Of a stretch of DNA of 64,000 bases, positions 39,889-49,612 are shown one piece after another. Numbering within the stretch: position 1 is the first letter of the stretch; each line of letters begins with the position of its first letter. The stretch lies in the NCBI GenBank assembly GCA_963706425.1, contig CAVPMN010000020.1:1798001-1862000 (forward strand), given 5' to 3'. A program made the translations under genes and the position numbers. Under the pieces are notes generated by a model. The model made no database searches and had not been told where the DNA came from. It worked only from the letters and a program-made list of their open reading frames with translations. Source of the DNA: CAVPMN01 sp963706425. Its GTDB lineage: Bacteria > Actinomycetota > Acidimicrobiia > Acidimicrobiales > Acidimicrobilacustridaceae.

Positions 39889-41145
39889 ATGGACTTCGAG
39901 CTGAGCCCGACCGCCCGAGACCTGCGCGAGCGCCTGCTCGCGTTCATGGACGAGGCGGTCTACCCGGCCGAGGCCGTCTACCGCGAGCAGATGGCTGCGT
40001 CCGGCGATCCCAACCACCATCCCGAGGTCATCGAGGAGCTCAAGCTCGACGCCCGCCGTCGAGGGCTCTGGAACCTCTTCCTCCCCCACAAGACCGAGTG
40101 GACCGAGGGCCTGTCCAACACCGACTACGCGCCGCTCGCCGAGATCACGGGCCGCAGCCCGCTCGGCCCGGAGTCGCTCAACTGCTCGGCACCCGACACG
40201 GGCAACATGGAGATCCTCACCATGTTCGGCACGGCCGAGCAGAAGGAACGCTGGCTCCAGCCGCTGCTCGAGGGCGAGATCCGGTCGTGCTTCGCCATGA
40301 CCGAGCCGGCCGTGGCGTCGAGCGATGCCACCAACATCCAGTGCGAGATCCGTCGCGACGGCGACGACTACGTGATCAACGGTCGGAAGTGGTGGATCTC
40401 CGGGGCGGCCAGCCATCGCTGCAAGGTCGCCATCCTCATGGGCAAGACCGACCCCGACGCGCCCACCCACCTGCAGCAGAGCATGGTGCTGGTGCCGCTC
40501 GACACGCCTGGGGTCACGATCGTCCGCAACCTGCCGGTGTTCGGCTACCAGGACCGCGAGGGGCACTGCGAGATCCTCTTCGAGGACGTTCGTGTCCCCA
40601 TCACCAACGTGCTCGGCCAGGAGGGCGGCGGCTTCGCCATCGCCCAGGCCCGGCTCGGACCCGGGCGCATCCATCACTGCATGCGAGCCGTGGGGATGGC
40701 CGAACGAGCGCTCGAGTTGATGTGCCAGCGGGTGCACACCCGCGTCGCCTTCGGCAAGGCCCTCGCCGAGCAGGGCGTGATCCGCGAGTGGATCGCCGAC
40801 AGTCGCATCGAGATCGACCAGGCTCGCCTGCTCACGCTGAACGCCGCCTGGCTGATGGACACCGTCGGCAACAAGGGGGCGCGCACCGAGGTGTCGGCCA
40901 TCAAGGTCGTGGCGCCCAACGTGGCCCTCCGGGTGGTCGACCGGGCCATCCAGGCCCACGGTGCCGCGGGCGTCTCGAACGACTTCCCGCTCGCCGCCAT
41001 GTATGCCGGACTGCGCACGCTGCGCCTGGCCGACGGGCCCGACGAGGTGCACCGCATGGTCATCGCGCGACGCGAGCTGCGCAAGCACCAACCCGGCACC
41101 GACGAGGCGCCCATCTCGTCAGGCGACATCGGCGTGGCGCGCTGA
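39889..41145 (+). CDS. Acyl-CoA dehydrogenase family protein
   Basis: A 418-residue FAD enzyme resembling the ACAD10/11 group. Flavin-binding FAMTEPAVASSDATNI, WWISGAASHRC, LGPGRIHHCMRAVGMAERAL and the C-terminal DGPDEVHRMVIARREL are clear. It should oxidise an acyl-CoA at the alpha-beta bond; chain preference is unknown. ATG at 39889. Convergent with nhaA, 7 bp between stops. Confidence 0.93.
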   Translation: MDFELSPTARDLRERLLAFMDEAVYPAEAVYREQMAASGDPNHHPEVIEELKLDARRRGLWNLFLPHKTEWTEGLSNTDYAPLAEITGRSPLGPESLNCSAPDTGNMEILTMFGTAEQKERWLQPLLEGEIRSCFAMTEPAVASSDATNIQCEIRRDGDDYVINGRKWWISGAASHRCKVAILMGKTDPDAPTHLQQSMVLVPLDTPGVTIVRNLPVFGYQDREGHCEILFEDVRVPITNVLGQEGGGFAIAQARLGPGRIHHCMRAVGMAERALELMCQRVHTRVAFGKALAEQGVIREWIADSRIEIDQARLLTLNAAWLMDTVGNKGARTEVSAIKVVAPNVALRVVDRAIQAHGAAGVSNDFPLAAMYAGLRTLRLADGPDEVHRMVIARRELRKHQPGTDEAPISSGDIGVAR

Positions 41146-41152
41146 GCGACGA

Positions 41153-42559
41153 TCAGGTCGGCGAGATGATGCCCGCGGTGGGCTCGGCGGCGAACAGCTC
41201 GGCCTCCTCGGCGGCCTCGATGGCGCGCTCCTGATCCGAAGCTCGGGAGGCCGCCCAGCGGAGCACCAGCAGACCCAGGATGGCGGCGCTGATCGACGCT
41301 GCGAAGATGCCGATCTTGGCGTCCTCCTGCAGCACCAGGTCGTCGAACGCCAGGCCGGCCACGAAGATCGCCACCGTGAAGCCGATGCCCGCAGCGATGG
41401 CAGCACCGAGGATGTGCAGGTTGGTGACACCTCGGGGTCGTTTGGCCACACCCAGCTTGAGCGCGAGAAGCGACGCTCCGGTGACGCCGACGGTCTTGCC
41501 GACCAACAGGCCGAGGAAGACGCCGAGCGTGATCGACGACGATGCGGCCGCGCTCAAGGCGTCGGCGTTGAGCGGGATGGCCGCGTTGGCGAAGGCGAAG
41601 ATCGGGATGATGACGTAGCCGGTCCACGGATGCAGCATGTCGGTGAGTCGCAAATCGACCGGCACCGCTTCTTTGATGAGGAAGGCGGCCTGGCGAACGT
41701 CGCCGGCCGACAGCTCCGGACGCTCGTCGAGCTGATGCGTGATCAGGTCGGCATCGAGCGTCGGGCGCAACGGGGTGGTGGGCGTGAGGAAGCCCGCCAC
41801 CACGCCTGCGACCGTGGCGTGCACACCCGACTTGAGCATGAAGTACCAGGCCACCACACCCAGCACGACGTAGAGCGGGAAGTACCACACCCCCGCCCGC
41901 CGGAACACCACCATGGCCACGAGGGCGGCCGCCGCGCCCGCCAGCCAACCGAACGACAGACCAGACGAGTAGAAGGTGGCGATGACCGCGATGCCGCCGA
42001 GGTCGTCGGTGACCGCGAGCGTGAGCAGGAACAACTTGAGCTGCACCGGCACCCGCGGGCCGAGCAGGCTCACGATGCCGACGGCGAACGCGATGTCGGT
42101 GGCCATCGGGACGCCCCACCCGCTCGCGCCCTCGCCGCCGAAGTTGAACGCGGTGTAGATCAGGGCGGGCACGACCATGCCACCCGCGGCGGCGATGATC
42201 GGCAGGGCGGCGGCCCTCGGGTCGCGCAGCTCACCGGCGACCATCTCGCGTTTGATCTCCATGCCCACCACGAAGAAGAACAACGCCATCAGCGCGTCGT
42301 TCACCCATTCGTGCAGGGTCAGCTCGAGCTCGAAGCCGCCCAGGTTGAAGCCGGCCTCGGTCATCCAGAAGTCTTCGTACGCGTGGGCGTTGACGTTGAA
42401 CCAGACGAGCGCGGCGACCGTGCCGACCAGCATGAGCATGCCGCCGGCGGCCTCGATGCGCAGGAAGCGAGCCACCGGCCGCCCCACGTTGCGGGCGAGC
42501 AGGCGATCGCTCGCCAGGAAGGTGTGGGGCAGGTGTTCGACAGGTTGATCGCTGCTCAT
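41153..42559 (-). CDS. nhaA: Na+/H+ antiporter NhaA
   Basis: Exports Na+ in exchange for protons to control pH and sodium. The 468-residue protein has about 12 helices, the conserved PMATDIAFAVG segment and the ion-site Asp pair in LAVTDDLGGI, plus FFFVVGMEIKREM. It is longer than E. coli NhaA because of an extra loop around residues 270-300 and an acidic C-terminal tail. ATG at 42559. Single gene. Confidence 0.95.
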   Translation of the reverse strand: MSSDQPVEHLPHTFLASDRLLARNVGRPVARFLRIEAAGGMLMLVGTVAALVWFNVNAHAYEDFWMTEAGFNLGGFELELTLHEWVNDALMALFFFVVGMEIKREMVAGELRDPRAAALPIIAAAGGMVVPALIYTAFNFGGEGASGWGVPMATDIAFAVGIVSLLGPRVPVQLKLFLLTLAVTDDLGGIAVIATFYSSGLSFGWLAGAAAALVAMVVFRRAGVWYFPLYVVLGVVAWYFMLKSGVHATVAGVVAGFLTPTTPLRPTLDADLITHQLDERPELSAGDVRQAAFLIKEAVPVDLRLTDMLHPWTGYVIIPIFAFANAAIPLNADALSAAASSSITLGVFLGLLVGKTVGVTGASLLALKLGVAKRPRGVTNLHILGAAIAAGIGFTVAIFVAGLAFDDLVLQEDAKIGIFAASISAAILGLLVLRWAASRASDQERAIEAAEEAELFAAEPTAGIISPT

Positions 42560-42668
42560 CAGAGTCCAGGAAACGTGAGGGTCGCCGGGTGCGACCACGG
42601 GTCTAGCGGGTCGCTATGTTGGCGCGTTTTCGGCTCGATGACCGATTCCTGAACACCGCCCGGTCGGA

Positions 42669-43115
42669 TCAGGCGTCGGGGGGTGGGGACGCGGATCTCG
42701 GCTTGTAGACCACCAGGCGCACCTCGGTGCCACCCTCGGACGACCGGATCTCCGTCTCGTCCGCCAGGTCGGCCATGAGCGGCAGGCCCAAGCCGTGCTC
42801 CCACAAGAGTCGATCGGGGTGCTCGGGCGCCGGCGGGCCCACCACGCTCGTCGGGTCGAAGCCGGCGCCCACGTCGATGACCTCGACCTCGATGCGGTCG
42901 TCGGCCAGGTTGCACCGGATGCGGATGCGCTCGTCGCTCGACAGGTCGGCGTGGGCGATGATGGCGTTGGTGGTCGCCTCCGATACGGCCAGCCGCAGGT
43001 CGTCGATGCGCTCGTCCCGGAACGTCGGCTCGACCGACGCTGCGGCGGCCACCACCTGCCTGGCCAGGCTCAGGTAGGCGGGTCGGGCCGGGATCTCGAG
43101 CTCGACCTCAGCCAT
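42669..43115 (-). CDS. RsbW-like anti-sigma factor / histidine-kinase-type ATPase
   Basis: A 148-residue GHKL ATPase domain: N-box LRLAVSEATTNAIIAHA, G1 box VIDVGAGFDP, and GLGLPLMADLADE. Members phosphorylate an anti-anti-sigma STAS protein and bind a sigma factor in partner switching. Its ATG overlaps the STAS gene stop by 8 bp, so the two are almost surely partners. The sigma factor they control is not adjacent. Confidence 0.9.
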   Translation of the reverse strand: MAEVELEIPARPAYLSLARQVVAAAASVEPTFRDERIDDLRLAVSEATTNAIIAHADLSSDERIRIRCNLADDRIEVEVIDVGAGFDPTSVVGPPAPEHPDRLLWEHGLGLPLMADLADETEIRSSEGGTEVRLVVYKPRSASPPPDA

Positions 43116-43455
43116 CCTGCCCGCCGCCGGTGGCGTCGGAGACCGACTCCACGATCTGGATGATCTCGCTGACCCTCGTGATCTCGAAGACCTTGCTCAG
43201 CTGGGGGGACAGGCCGGCGAGCACCAGCTCGCCGCCGTGCCCGCGCACCCGTTTGAGCACGCCGATGATGACCCCGAGCCCGGTCGAGTCGAGGAAGTCG
43301 ACGCCCGAGAGGTCCATCACGAGCTGGAGGTGCCCCTCCGAGACCACCCGCACGGCCTCTTGGCGCAATCGGGGCGCGGTGGCGACATCGAGTTCCCCGG
43401 TGACCCGCAGCAGGGTCCAGCCATCCTGGTCAGAGACGTCGACGTCGAAGAGCAC
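43108..43455 (-). CDS. Anti-anti-sigma factor (STAS domain)
   Basis: A 115-residue STAS protein with GELDVATAPRLR and the phosphorylatable Ser in FLDSTGLGVI (near residue 60). When unphosphorylated it would bind the RsbW-like protein and free a sigma factor. GTG at 43455 is chosen since GGGAGG lies 6-7 bases upstream and it gives the family's usual length; the open frame extends further with no conserved sequence. Confidence 0.9.
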   Translation of the reverse strand: MLFDVDVSDQDGWTLLRVTGELDVATAPRLRQEAVRVVSEGHLQLVMDLSGVDFLDSTGLGVIIGVLKRVRGHGGELVLAGLSPQLSKVFEITRVSEIIQIVESVSDATGGGQDG

Positions 43456-43587
43456 GGGCGTCCTCCCCAGGTGGCGTGCGGGGGTGAGGCTAGTGGACAC
43501 CACGACGCCCCGGGCGGGCTGGGCGTGCGGATCTCGTCGGTGATTCACAGCCTCCACCCCTGTAATTACGGACCCGCAACTCGTACC

Positions 43588-45943
43588 ATGAGGCTCCTCA
43601 TGGCGATGGCGATCGATCTCGGCCTCGACAACCGGCACCGACTCGACGCGTTCGTCTCCGGCCTGGTCGACGATCCCCGGTTGGTGCACCTCGAGCGGTT
43701 GCCCGCCCGCCCTGCTCGGTGGGCCGAGCTGGCCACGCCCCTGCCCGCCGCGGTGCACGATCGCCTGGGCATCGACGGCTTCTGGTCGCACCAGGCCCAA
43801 GCCATCGACCTCGTGCGCGCCGGCCAGTCGGTGGCGGTCGCCACCGGCACCGCGTCGGGCAAGTCGCTGTGCTTCCAGGCGCCGGTGGCCGAGGCGGTCA
43901 GCCAGGGATTGCGTCCGGCCACCGCGCTGGCCCTCTTCCCCACCAAGGCTCTCGCCCAGGATCAACTGCGGGCGCTCACGGCCCTCGACGTGCCCCGACT
44001 GACGGCCGCCACCTACGACGGCGACACGAGCGCCGAGGCGCGCACGTGGGTGCGCACCCACGCCAACGTGGTGCTCACCAACCCCGAGATGCTCCACGTC
44101 GGCATCCTTCCCCACCACGCCGCGCTGGGCGACCTATCTCATGCGCCTGCGCTATGTCGTCGTCGACGAGCTGCACCTGTTGCGCGGCATCTTCGGCAGC
44201 CACGTGGCCCACCTGCTCCGGCGGCTGCGGCGCGTGTGCGCGCACTACGGCGCCGACCCGACGTTCGTGTTCACCTCGGCCACCATCGGCGAGCCGGCCG
44301 AGCTGGCCACCGAGCTGTGCGGCAAGCACGTCACCGCGGTCACCGACGACGGCTCGCCGCGGGGCGAGCGGTTGTTCGTGCTGTGGAACCCGACCGCCGA
44401 CGAGCCCCCCGTGCGGCCGGCGCTGGCCGACGAGGCGCCCCGCCGCCGGGCGCCCTCCGCGAACCGTGAGACCGCCCGCTTCGTGGCCGACCTGGTCGAG
44501 TCGGGGCACCGCACCATCGCCTTCTGCCGCAGCCGCAAGGGCACCGAGGTGGTGGCCGCCGACGTCCGGCGTCGCCTCCCGGCGAGCCTGGGCGACTCGG
44601 TCCGCCCTTATCGAGGCGGCTACCTCGCCGCGGAGCGGCGCGCCATCGAGCTCGAGCTGTTCGGCGGCGACCTGCGGGGAGTGGTCGCCACCAGCGCGCT
44701 CGAGCTGGGCATCGACGTGGGCGGCCTCGATGCCTGTGTGCTCGACGGCTTCCCCGGCACGATCGCCTCCATGTGGCAGCAGGCCGGCCGGGCCGGGCGC
44801 GAGGGTCAGCAGTCGGTCGCGGTCTTGGTGGCGGGCGACGACCAGCTCGACCAGTGGCTCATGGCGCACCCGACCGAGGTCTTCTCCAGGCCGCCCGAGC
44901 CGGCCGTCATCAACCCGGCCAACAACCACGTGCTGCTCCCGCATCTCGCGTGCGCGGCCTACGAGCTGCCGCTCCGGCCCGACGACGATCGTTGGTGGCC
45001 CGACCTGCTCGACGACGGCGTGCGCCAGCTCGTGGTCGACGACCGGCTGAAGCTCCGGCCGCGACGAGGGCCGGGCCCGGCCGAGCCCGTGGCGTTCTGG
45101 TCAGGCGCGGGATGGCCGGCACGGGGGGTCGGGTTGCGCAGCGGCCACGCCGACGAGTTCCGCATCGCGACACCCGACGGCTCACTCGTCGGCACCGTCG
45201 AGGGGGCCCGGGCCTTCTCGTTGGTGCACCCCGGCGCCATCTACCTCCACCAGGGCCAGGCCTTCCGGGTGGCCGAGCTCGATCTCGACGATCAGGTGGC
45301 CATCGTCGAGCGAACCGACGGCGGCGAGTACACCCAACCCCGCGCCGAGACCGAGTTGTGCCTGCTGGCCGTCGACGACGAGCGCGGGTTCGGCAGCAGC
45401 ACGCTCGGGCTCGGACCGGTGCGGGTGCGATCGCGGGTGGTCGGCTACAAACGCTTCGACGCGTTCACCGGCGAGCTGCTCGGCCACGACGAGCTCCACC
45501 TGCCGCCGAGCGAGCTCGAGACTCGCGGCTTCTGGTACGCCATCGACCCCCTGGTGCTGCACGAGGCGGGCCTGGGTGCGCCGGCGTGGCCGGGATCGCT
45601 GCATGCCGTCGAACACGCGGCCATCGGCATGATGCCCTTGTTCACCATCTGCGACCGATGGGATGTCGGCGGCATCTCCACCCCGCTCCTGCCGGAGACG
45701 GGCCGCCCCACGATCGTGATCTACGACGGCTACCCGGGAGGGGCGGGCATCGCCGAGCTCGGGTTCCGGGCGTCCGATCGGCATCTGGCCGCCACCCTCG
45801 ACGTCATCGAATCGTGTCGGTGCGTCGCCGGCTGTCCGTCGTGCGTGCAGTCACCGAAGTGCGGCAACGGCAACGAGCCGCTCGACAAGGCGGGCGCCGT
45901 GGCCCTCTTGCAGCAGTTGCTGGGCTCTCGTCACGCTGAGTGA
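43588..45943 (+). CDS. DEAD/DEAH-box helicase with DUF1998 (helicase/secretion neighborhood type; single frameshift)
   Basis: A superfamily 2 helicase related to M. tuberculosis Rv3649 and the MrfA/YprA group. Motif I is ATGTASGKSL, motif II DELH in VVVDELHLLRG, motif III TSATIG, and motif VI QQAGRAGREGQ. The C-terminal DUF1998 domain has a Cys4 cluster (CRCVAGCPSCVQSPKCG). MrfA-type proteins act in mitomycin-type DNA repair. One extra base at about 44124-44126 breaks the frame between PHHAA and WATYLMRLRYVVV; corrected length 784 residues. Its conserved partner is the Tad cluster downstream on the other strand. Confidence 0.92.
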
Positions 45944-46140
45944 GCAGCGGCGTGCACCGTCTCGTCACGCGCGCCGGCGATCTCGTCCATGCGCACGGTC
46001 CAACCGTCGACCACGACGACACCGTCGGTGAGATTGATCTCCTCGACCTTGCCGCTGATGGTCTTGCCCGACCGCAGCACGATCGTGGCGTCTCCCTGGT
46101 GGTTCATGGTCACTTGCAGCTGTTCGGTGATGGTCGCCAT
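45931..46140 (-). CDS. Hypothetical 69-residue protein
   Basis: A small protein starting MATITEQLQVTM with a predicted all-beta core: ATIVLRSGKTISGKVEEINL then DGVVVVDGWTVRMDEI, resembling an Sm-like or SH3-like barrel. ATG at 46140 is preceded by GAGGGGGG, a strong ribosome site, which supports a real gene. Its end overlaps the helicase 3' end by 13 bp. It occupies the place where many actinobacteria have a second TadE-like gene. Function unknown. Confidence 0.7.
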   Translation of the reverse strand: MATITEQLQVTMNHQGDATIVLRSGKTISGKVEEINLTDGVVVVDGWTVRMDEIAGARDETVHAAAHSA

Positions 46141-46254
46141 CTGCCCCCCTCGGTTCCCTCGTCGACGGTCCGCCGCCCTCACTCGCGGTGGCTTGCGTCA
46201 TGGTAGGCGCGCTGAGCGTGGTCGCCTAGTGACGTTGCCGGTCGGCGCCTGTGC

Positions 46255-46634
46255 TCATCCTTCTTCCACCCCCATGGTCGTGCGGGCACGCAGCGTGAGC
46301 ACCGGAAGGAGCTGGCCGATCAGGGCGACGTCGGTGGGCTCGCGATAGCGCACCTCCACGGCCACCCGGCCGTCCACCTCGTCGGTGGTGACCACGAGCC
46401 GACCCCGGTCGAGGCCGCCGGCCTGTTCGGCTGCCTCTCTCGCAGCGCGATGCCGATCGACCTCGCTCACCGCCGCGGCCCGCGCCCCTCGCGGGCGGCG
46501 TGCACCACCAGCACCGAGCGGTGCGCCACCACGGTGACCTGCACCACCACGAGCGCGAGGGCGGCGACGACCGGGAGCAGCAGCGCCATCTCGACGCTGG
46601 CCTGACCCCGATCGTGGCGCGCTCTCGGCGTCAC
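46255..46634 (-). CDS. TadE-family pseudopilin (single frameshift)
   Basis: Minor pseudopilin of the Flp/Tad system. The N-terminus DRGQASVEMALLLPVVAALA holds the prepilin cleavage site and hydrophobic helix; then HAAREG. One base is missing from the C run at 46485-46488 (plus-strand view); restoring it continues ARAAAVSEVDRHRAA, exactly as TadE proteins do, and gives 126 residues ending at 46255. GTG start overlaps the DUF4244 gene stop (GTGA). Confidence 0.82.
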
Positions 46635-46831
46635 GTGACGCGCCCGATGACCTGGTCGATGACGAAGTCGAACAGCTTGCCGATGCGGTTGGTCTTGGTG
46701 GCCCAGGCGACGAGCAACAACGCGATGGCGGCTGCGCCCAGCAACACCAGGGCGTACTCGGCTGTCGCCTGGCCACGGTCGTCGTTGCGAAGGGCGATCC
46801 ACACCTGGAGTCGAACGAAGAGATCAATCAT
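46631..46831 (-). CDS. Flp-like pilin / DUF4244 protein
   Basis: A 66-residue protein with DDRGQATAEYALVLLGAAAI, the class of short Flp-type prepilin with cleavage before Gln or Ala and a conserved Glu near mature position 5, followed by one hydrophobic helix. Likely the major fibre or pseudopilin. It is coupled to tadE by a 4-bp overlap and lies 53 bp after the TadC gene. Confidence 0.85.
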   Translation of the reverse strand: MIDLFVRLQVWIALRNDDRGQATAEYALVLLGAAAIALLLVAWATKTNRIGKLFDFVIDQVIGRVT

Positions 46832-46884
46832 GTCGAGAGGCCTTTCTCACGCGGTTGGTGGACGGCGAAGCCGTCGAGATGCCT

Positions 46885-47718
46885 TCAGATCGCCAGTGAT
46901 CGCAATGAACCGGCGAGCAGCGGGACCACCGTGAGCAGCCCGAACGAGGGGAGGATGCACACCACCAAGGGGAAGAGAAGCTGGACAGGCAGGCGGCGAG
47001 CGCGTTCTTCGGCCGCCCGGCGCCGCACATGGCGAGCTTCATGGACCACCTGGTCGAGAGCCTGACGCAGCGGTGCGCCATCACGCTCGCTGGAGACGAG
47101 CGCGAGGTGAAGAGCCACCGCAGGCTCGTCGAGGCCATCGAGTGCGTCGAGTGCCTCGACCGTCGGAACGCCCAGATCGATCCGGCGGCGCACCTCGTGA
47201 AAGCACTCGGTGAACGGGCTCGACGTATATGGAGCGACGGCGTCAACGGCGTGGCCCACGGTGAGACCGGCGGCGACGGCCAGCCGCAGGAGATCGACCA
47301 CATCAGGTAGACCGTCGACGACGACTCGGTGCCTGGCCCGTCGGGCGCGACGCGTGCGGACGATCGGCCACGACCACACGGCCAACCCCGCCGCGGCGCC
47401 GACGACCGGGTGGATGACCACTCCGGTGAGGCCGGCCACAAGCAACGACCCACCGACGATGCGAGCTCGCTGGGCGCTGATGGGTCGACCGACCAGTCGT
47501 GAGCACACCAGGCCCACCGCCTCGACCGCGGCCGCCGCGCGGCCTCGGAAGCGCCTCGGTCGGCGTGGCGATGTGATGGTGTGACGAGCGGTCGGCTGGC
47601 CGAGGCGGTCGACCCTGGGCGGGCGGGCCGGTATGGCGAGGGCGGCAGAGACCACCGCCGTGGCCGCGGACGATCCGGAGACGAGGGCCACGAGGATGGC
47701 CGGTACGTCGGCGCTCAT
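46885..47718 (-). CDS. Type II secretion F-domain protein, TadC-like
   Basis: A 277-residue inner-membrane platform protein. The F domain lies at about residues 120-245 (LRLAVAAGLTVGHAVDAVAP and later SERDGAPLRQALDQV), with hydrophobic helices at the N-terminus, near residue 85 and at the end (LFPLVVCILPSFGLLTVVPLL). ATG at 47718 overlaps the tadB stop (ATGA). Confidence 0.9.
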   Translation of the reverse strand: MSADVPAILVALVSGSSAATAVVSAALAIPARPPRVDRLGQPTARHTITSPRRPRRFRGRAAAAVEAVGLVCSRLVGRPISAQRARIVGGSLLVAGLTGVVIHPVVGAAAGLAVWSWPIVRTRRARRARHRVVVDGLPDVVDLLRLAVAAGLTVGHAVDAVAPYTSSPFTECFHEVRRRIDLGVPTVEALDALDGLDEPAVALHLALVSSERDGAPLRQALDQVVHEARHVRRRAAEERARRLPVQLLFPLVVCILPSFGLLTVVPLLAGSLRSLAI

Positions 47719-48458
47719 GATCCCGCACCGATCAGGCGGGCCATCCACCACGCGCCGAGCACGTCGAGCCCGATGCCGAGGGCCAGACAGGCCAGCCCCA
47801 CCGGCGATCCGACGAGGAACGCGAGGACCCGCCCGTCGACCGACCCTGCCACGACGGTGAAGGCGACCGGCGAGGCCGCGATGACCACCGCCGACAAGCG
47901 GGCCTGCGTGGCCAAGGCCCGCGCCTCACCTCGGATGCCGACGAGATGGCGCAGGGTCGCGCTGACACCGTCGAGCGCCCCCGACGGGGCGCCGCCCACC
48001 TCGCTGGCCAGAGCGAGGGCGCGCACCGTCAGCTGACGTGGAGGCGACGACAACGCTCGGTCGAACGCCTGCAGGGCGCTCGACAGCGGATCGCCTTGTT
48101 CGATGGCGCGCCCGAGGGCCAGCACATCGGCACCCAACGGCGTGGAGGCGACCGACGACGCCGCGCCGGCCAAAGCCTGCGCGAGCGACCCGCCCGAGCG
48201 CACCGACCGGGCGGCGGCGTCGAGCCAGTCGGACAGGGCCTCGTCGGCCTGGCGTGCACGCCGACGGCGTGTGACCCGCTCGATCGCCTGCCGGGCCCCG
48301 CCGGCGACCATCTCTGACATCGCCGTGCGACGGGGGCCGATCGACAACCGGCGCAACATCCGTCGTCGGACGATCGACGCTCGGCCGCGATCGGCAGAGG
48401 TGGCGGCGGCGAGCACGGTGAAGGCAGCCAGCACGGCGGCGAAGAGCGATGCGCTCAT
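47715..48458 (-). CDS. Type II secretion F-domain protein, TadB-like
   Basis: A 247-residue membrane protein with an N-terminal helix, an F domain (WLDAAARSVRSGGSLAQAL and SEVGGAPSGALDGVSATLR) and two C-terminal helices. With TadC it forms the platform on which the TadA ATPase acts. Overlaps tadA and tadC by 4 bp each. Confidence 0.9.
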   Translation of the reverse strand: MSASLFAAVLAAFTVLAAATSADRGRASIVRRRMLRRLSIGPRRTAMSEMVAGGARQAIERVTRRRRARQADEALSDWLDAAARSVRSGGSLAQALAGAASSVASTPLGADVLALGRAIEQGDPLSSALQAFDRALSSPPRQLTVRALALASEVGGAPSGALDGVSATLRHLVGIRGEARALATQARLSAVVIAASPVAFTVVAGSVDGRVLAFLVGSPVGLACLALGIGLDVLGAWWMARLIGAGS

Positions 48459-49612
48459 GTCTCGACCCACCGTGGATCGGGCGGCGCGGACCATGCCGCT
48501 CGGGGCGGCCGCCGCGGTAGCGCCACCACGCGGTCACCGGCGACCAGTGCGAACGTGTCGACGCGGCCGTCACCGTGTGGCGCGATCTCGTGGACCGCCG
48601 CCACCCGTCGCCCACCGTGGCGATCGCGCACCACCTGCACGACCACGTCGAGCGCTGACGCGATCTGATCGCGAACGGCGGCGAGGGGTAGATCGACATC
48701 GCCCATGAGCACCAGGGTCTCGATGCGGCGCAGCGCGTCGCCGGGGCTGTTGGCGTGGCAGGTCGAGAGCGAGCCGTCGTGACCCGTGTTCATGGCCTGC
48801 AACATGTCGATCGCCTCGCCACCCCGGATCTCGCCCACGACGATGCGATCGGGGCGCATCCGCAACGCGGTGCGCACCAGATCGCGGACCCGAACCTCGC
48901 CCACGCCCTCGGCGTTGGCCGGTCGGGCCTCGAGGCGCACGACATGGCTGCCCGGTAGGCGCAGCTCGGCTGCATCCTCGATGGTGACAACGCGATCTCC
49001 GTCGGGGATCGACCCGGCGAGCGCGTTGAGCAGCGTGGTCTTGCCGGCGCCCGCCCCACCGCAGACGATGATGTTGAGGCGGGCGCCGACGACCCATCGG
49101 AGCAGCTCGGCCACCGGCGGCGAGCAGAGCTCCCACAGCGAGATGGGGCGCACGCCGAACCGCCTGATCGTGAGACAGGCGCCGTCGACCGCCAAGGGAC
49201 GCACGATGGCATGCACCCGTGAGCCGTCGGCCAGGCGGGCGTCGACGATGGGGCTGGCCCGATCGATGTGCAGCCCGAGGGGCGCCACCACCCGCTCGAT
49301 CAGGAGCAGCACCTCGGGCTCGTCGAGGCACAGCTCGGTGCGGCTGAGCACTCCCTCGCGCTCGATCCAGACACCCCCACCCCCGTTGACCATCACCTCG
49401 GTGACCCGCTCGTCGCTCAGGTAGGGATCGAGCGGACCGAGCCCGTGGATGCGGGCCTCGACCCGTTGCACGGCGCGCTCGACGGCGCGGCCGGCCAGCA
49501 AGGGAGCTGCCGTGCGGGTGAGCGCCCGCAGCCCAGCCCGCTCGGCGGGTGGGCCGGATGCGACATCGGCCGCGAGCAGCCGACCGTGGACCGTGTCGTC
49601 GACCGTGGTCAT
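48455..49612 (-). CDS. Secretion ATPase, TadA/CpaF-like
   Basis: The motor of the Tad pilus/secretion apparatus, 385 residues. N-terminal region GLGPLDPYLSDERVTEVMVN is typical; Walker A is GGAGAGKTTLLNAL (near residue 195), the Asp box VVTIEDAAEL, Walker B RIVVGEIRG, and the His-containing TGHDGSLSTCHAN. Matches the actinobacterial helicase/secretion neighborhood ATPase type. Coupled to the ssd gene upstream and tadB downstream. Confidence 0.93.
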   Translation of the reverse strand: MTTVDDTVHGRLLAADVASGPPAERAGLRALTRTAAPLLAGRAVERAVQRVEARIHGLGPLDPYLSDERVTEVMVNGGGGVWIEREGVLSRTELCLDEPEVLLLIERVVAPLGLHIDRASPIVDARLADGSRVHAIVRPLAVDGACLTIRRFGVRPISLWELCSPPVAELLRWVVGARLNIIVCGGAGAGKTTLLNALAGSIPDGDRVVTIEDAAELRLPGSHVVRLEARPANAEGVGEVRVRDLVRTALRMRPDRIVVGEIRGGEAIDMLQAMNTGHDGSLSTCHANSPGDALRRIETLVLMGDVDLPLAAVRDQIASALDVVVQVVRDRHGGRRVAAVHEIAPHGDGRVDTFALVAGDRVVALPRRPPRAAWSAPPDPRWVET

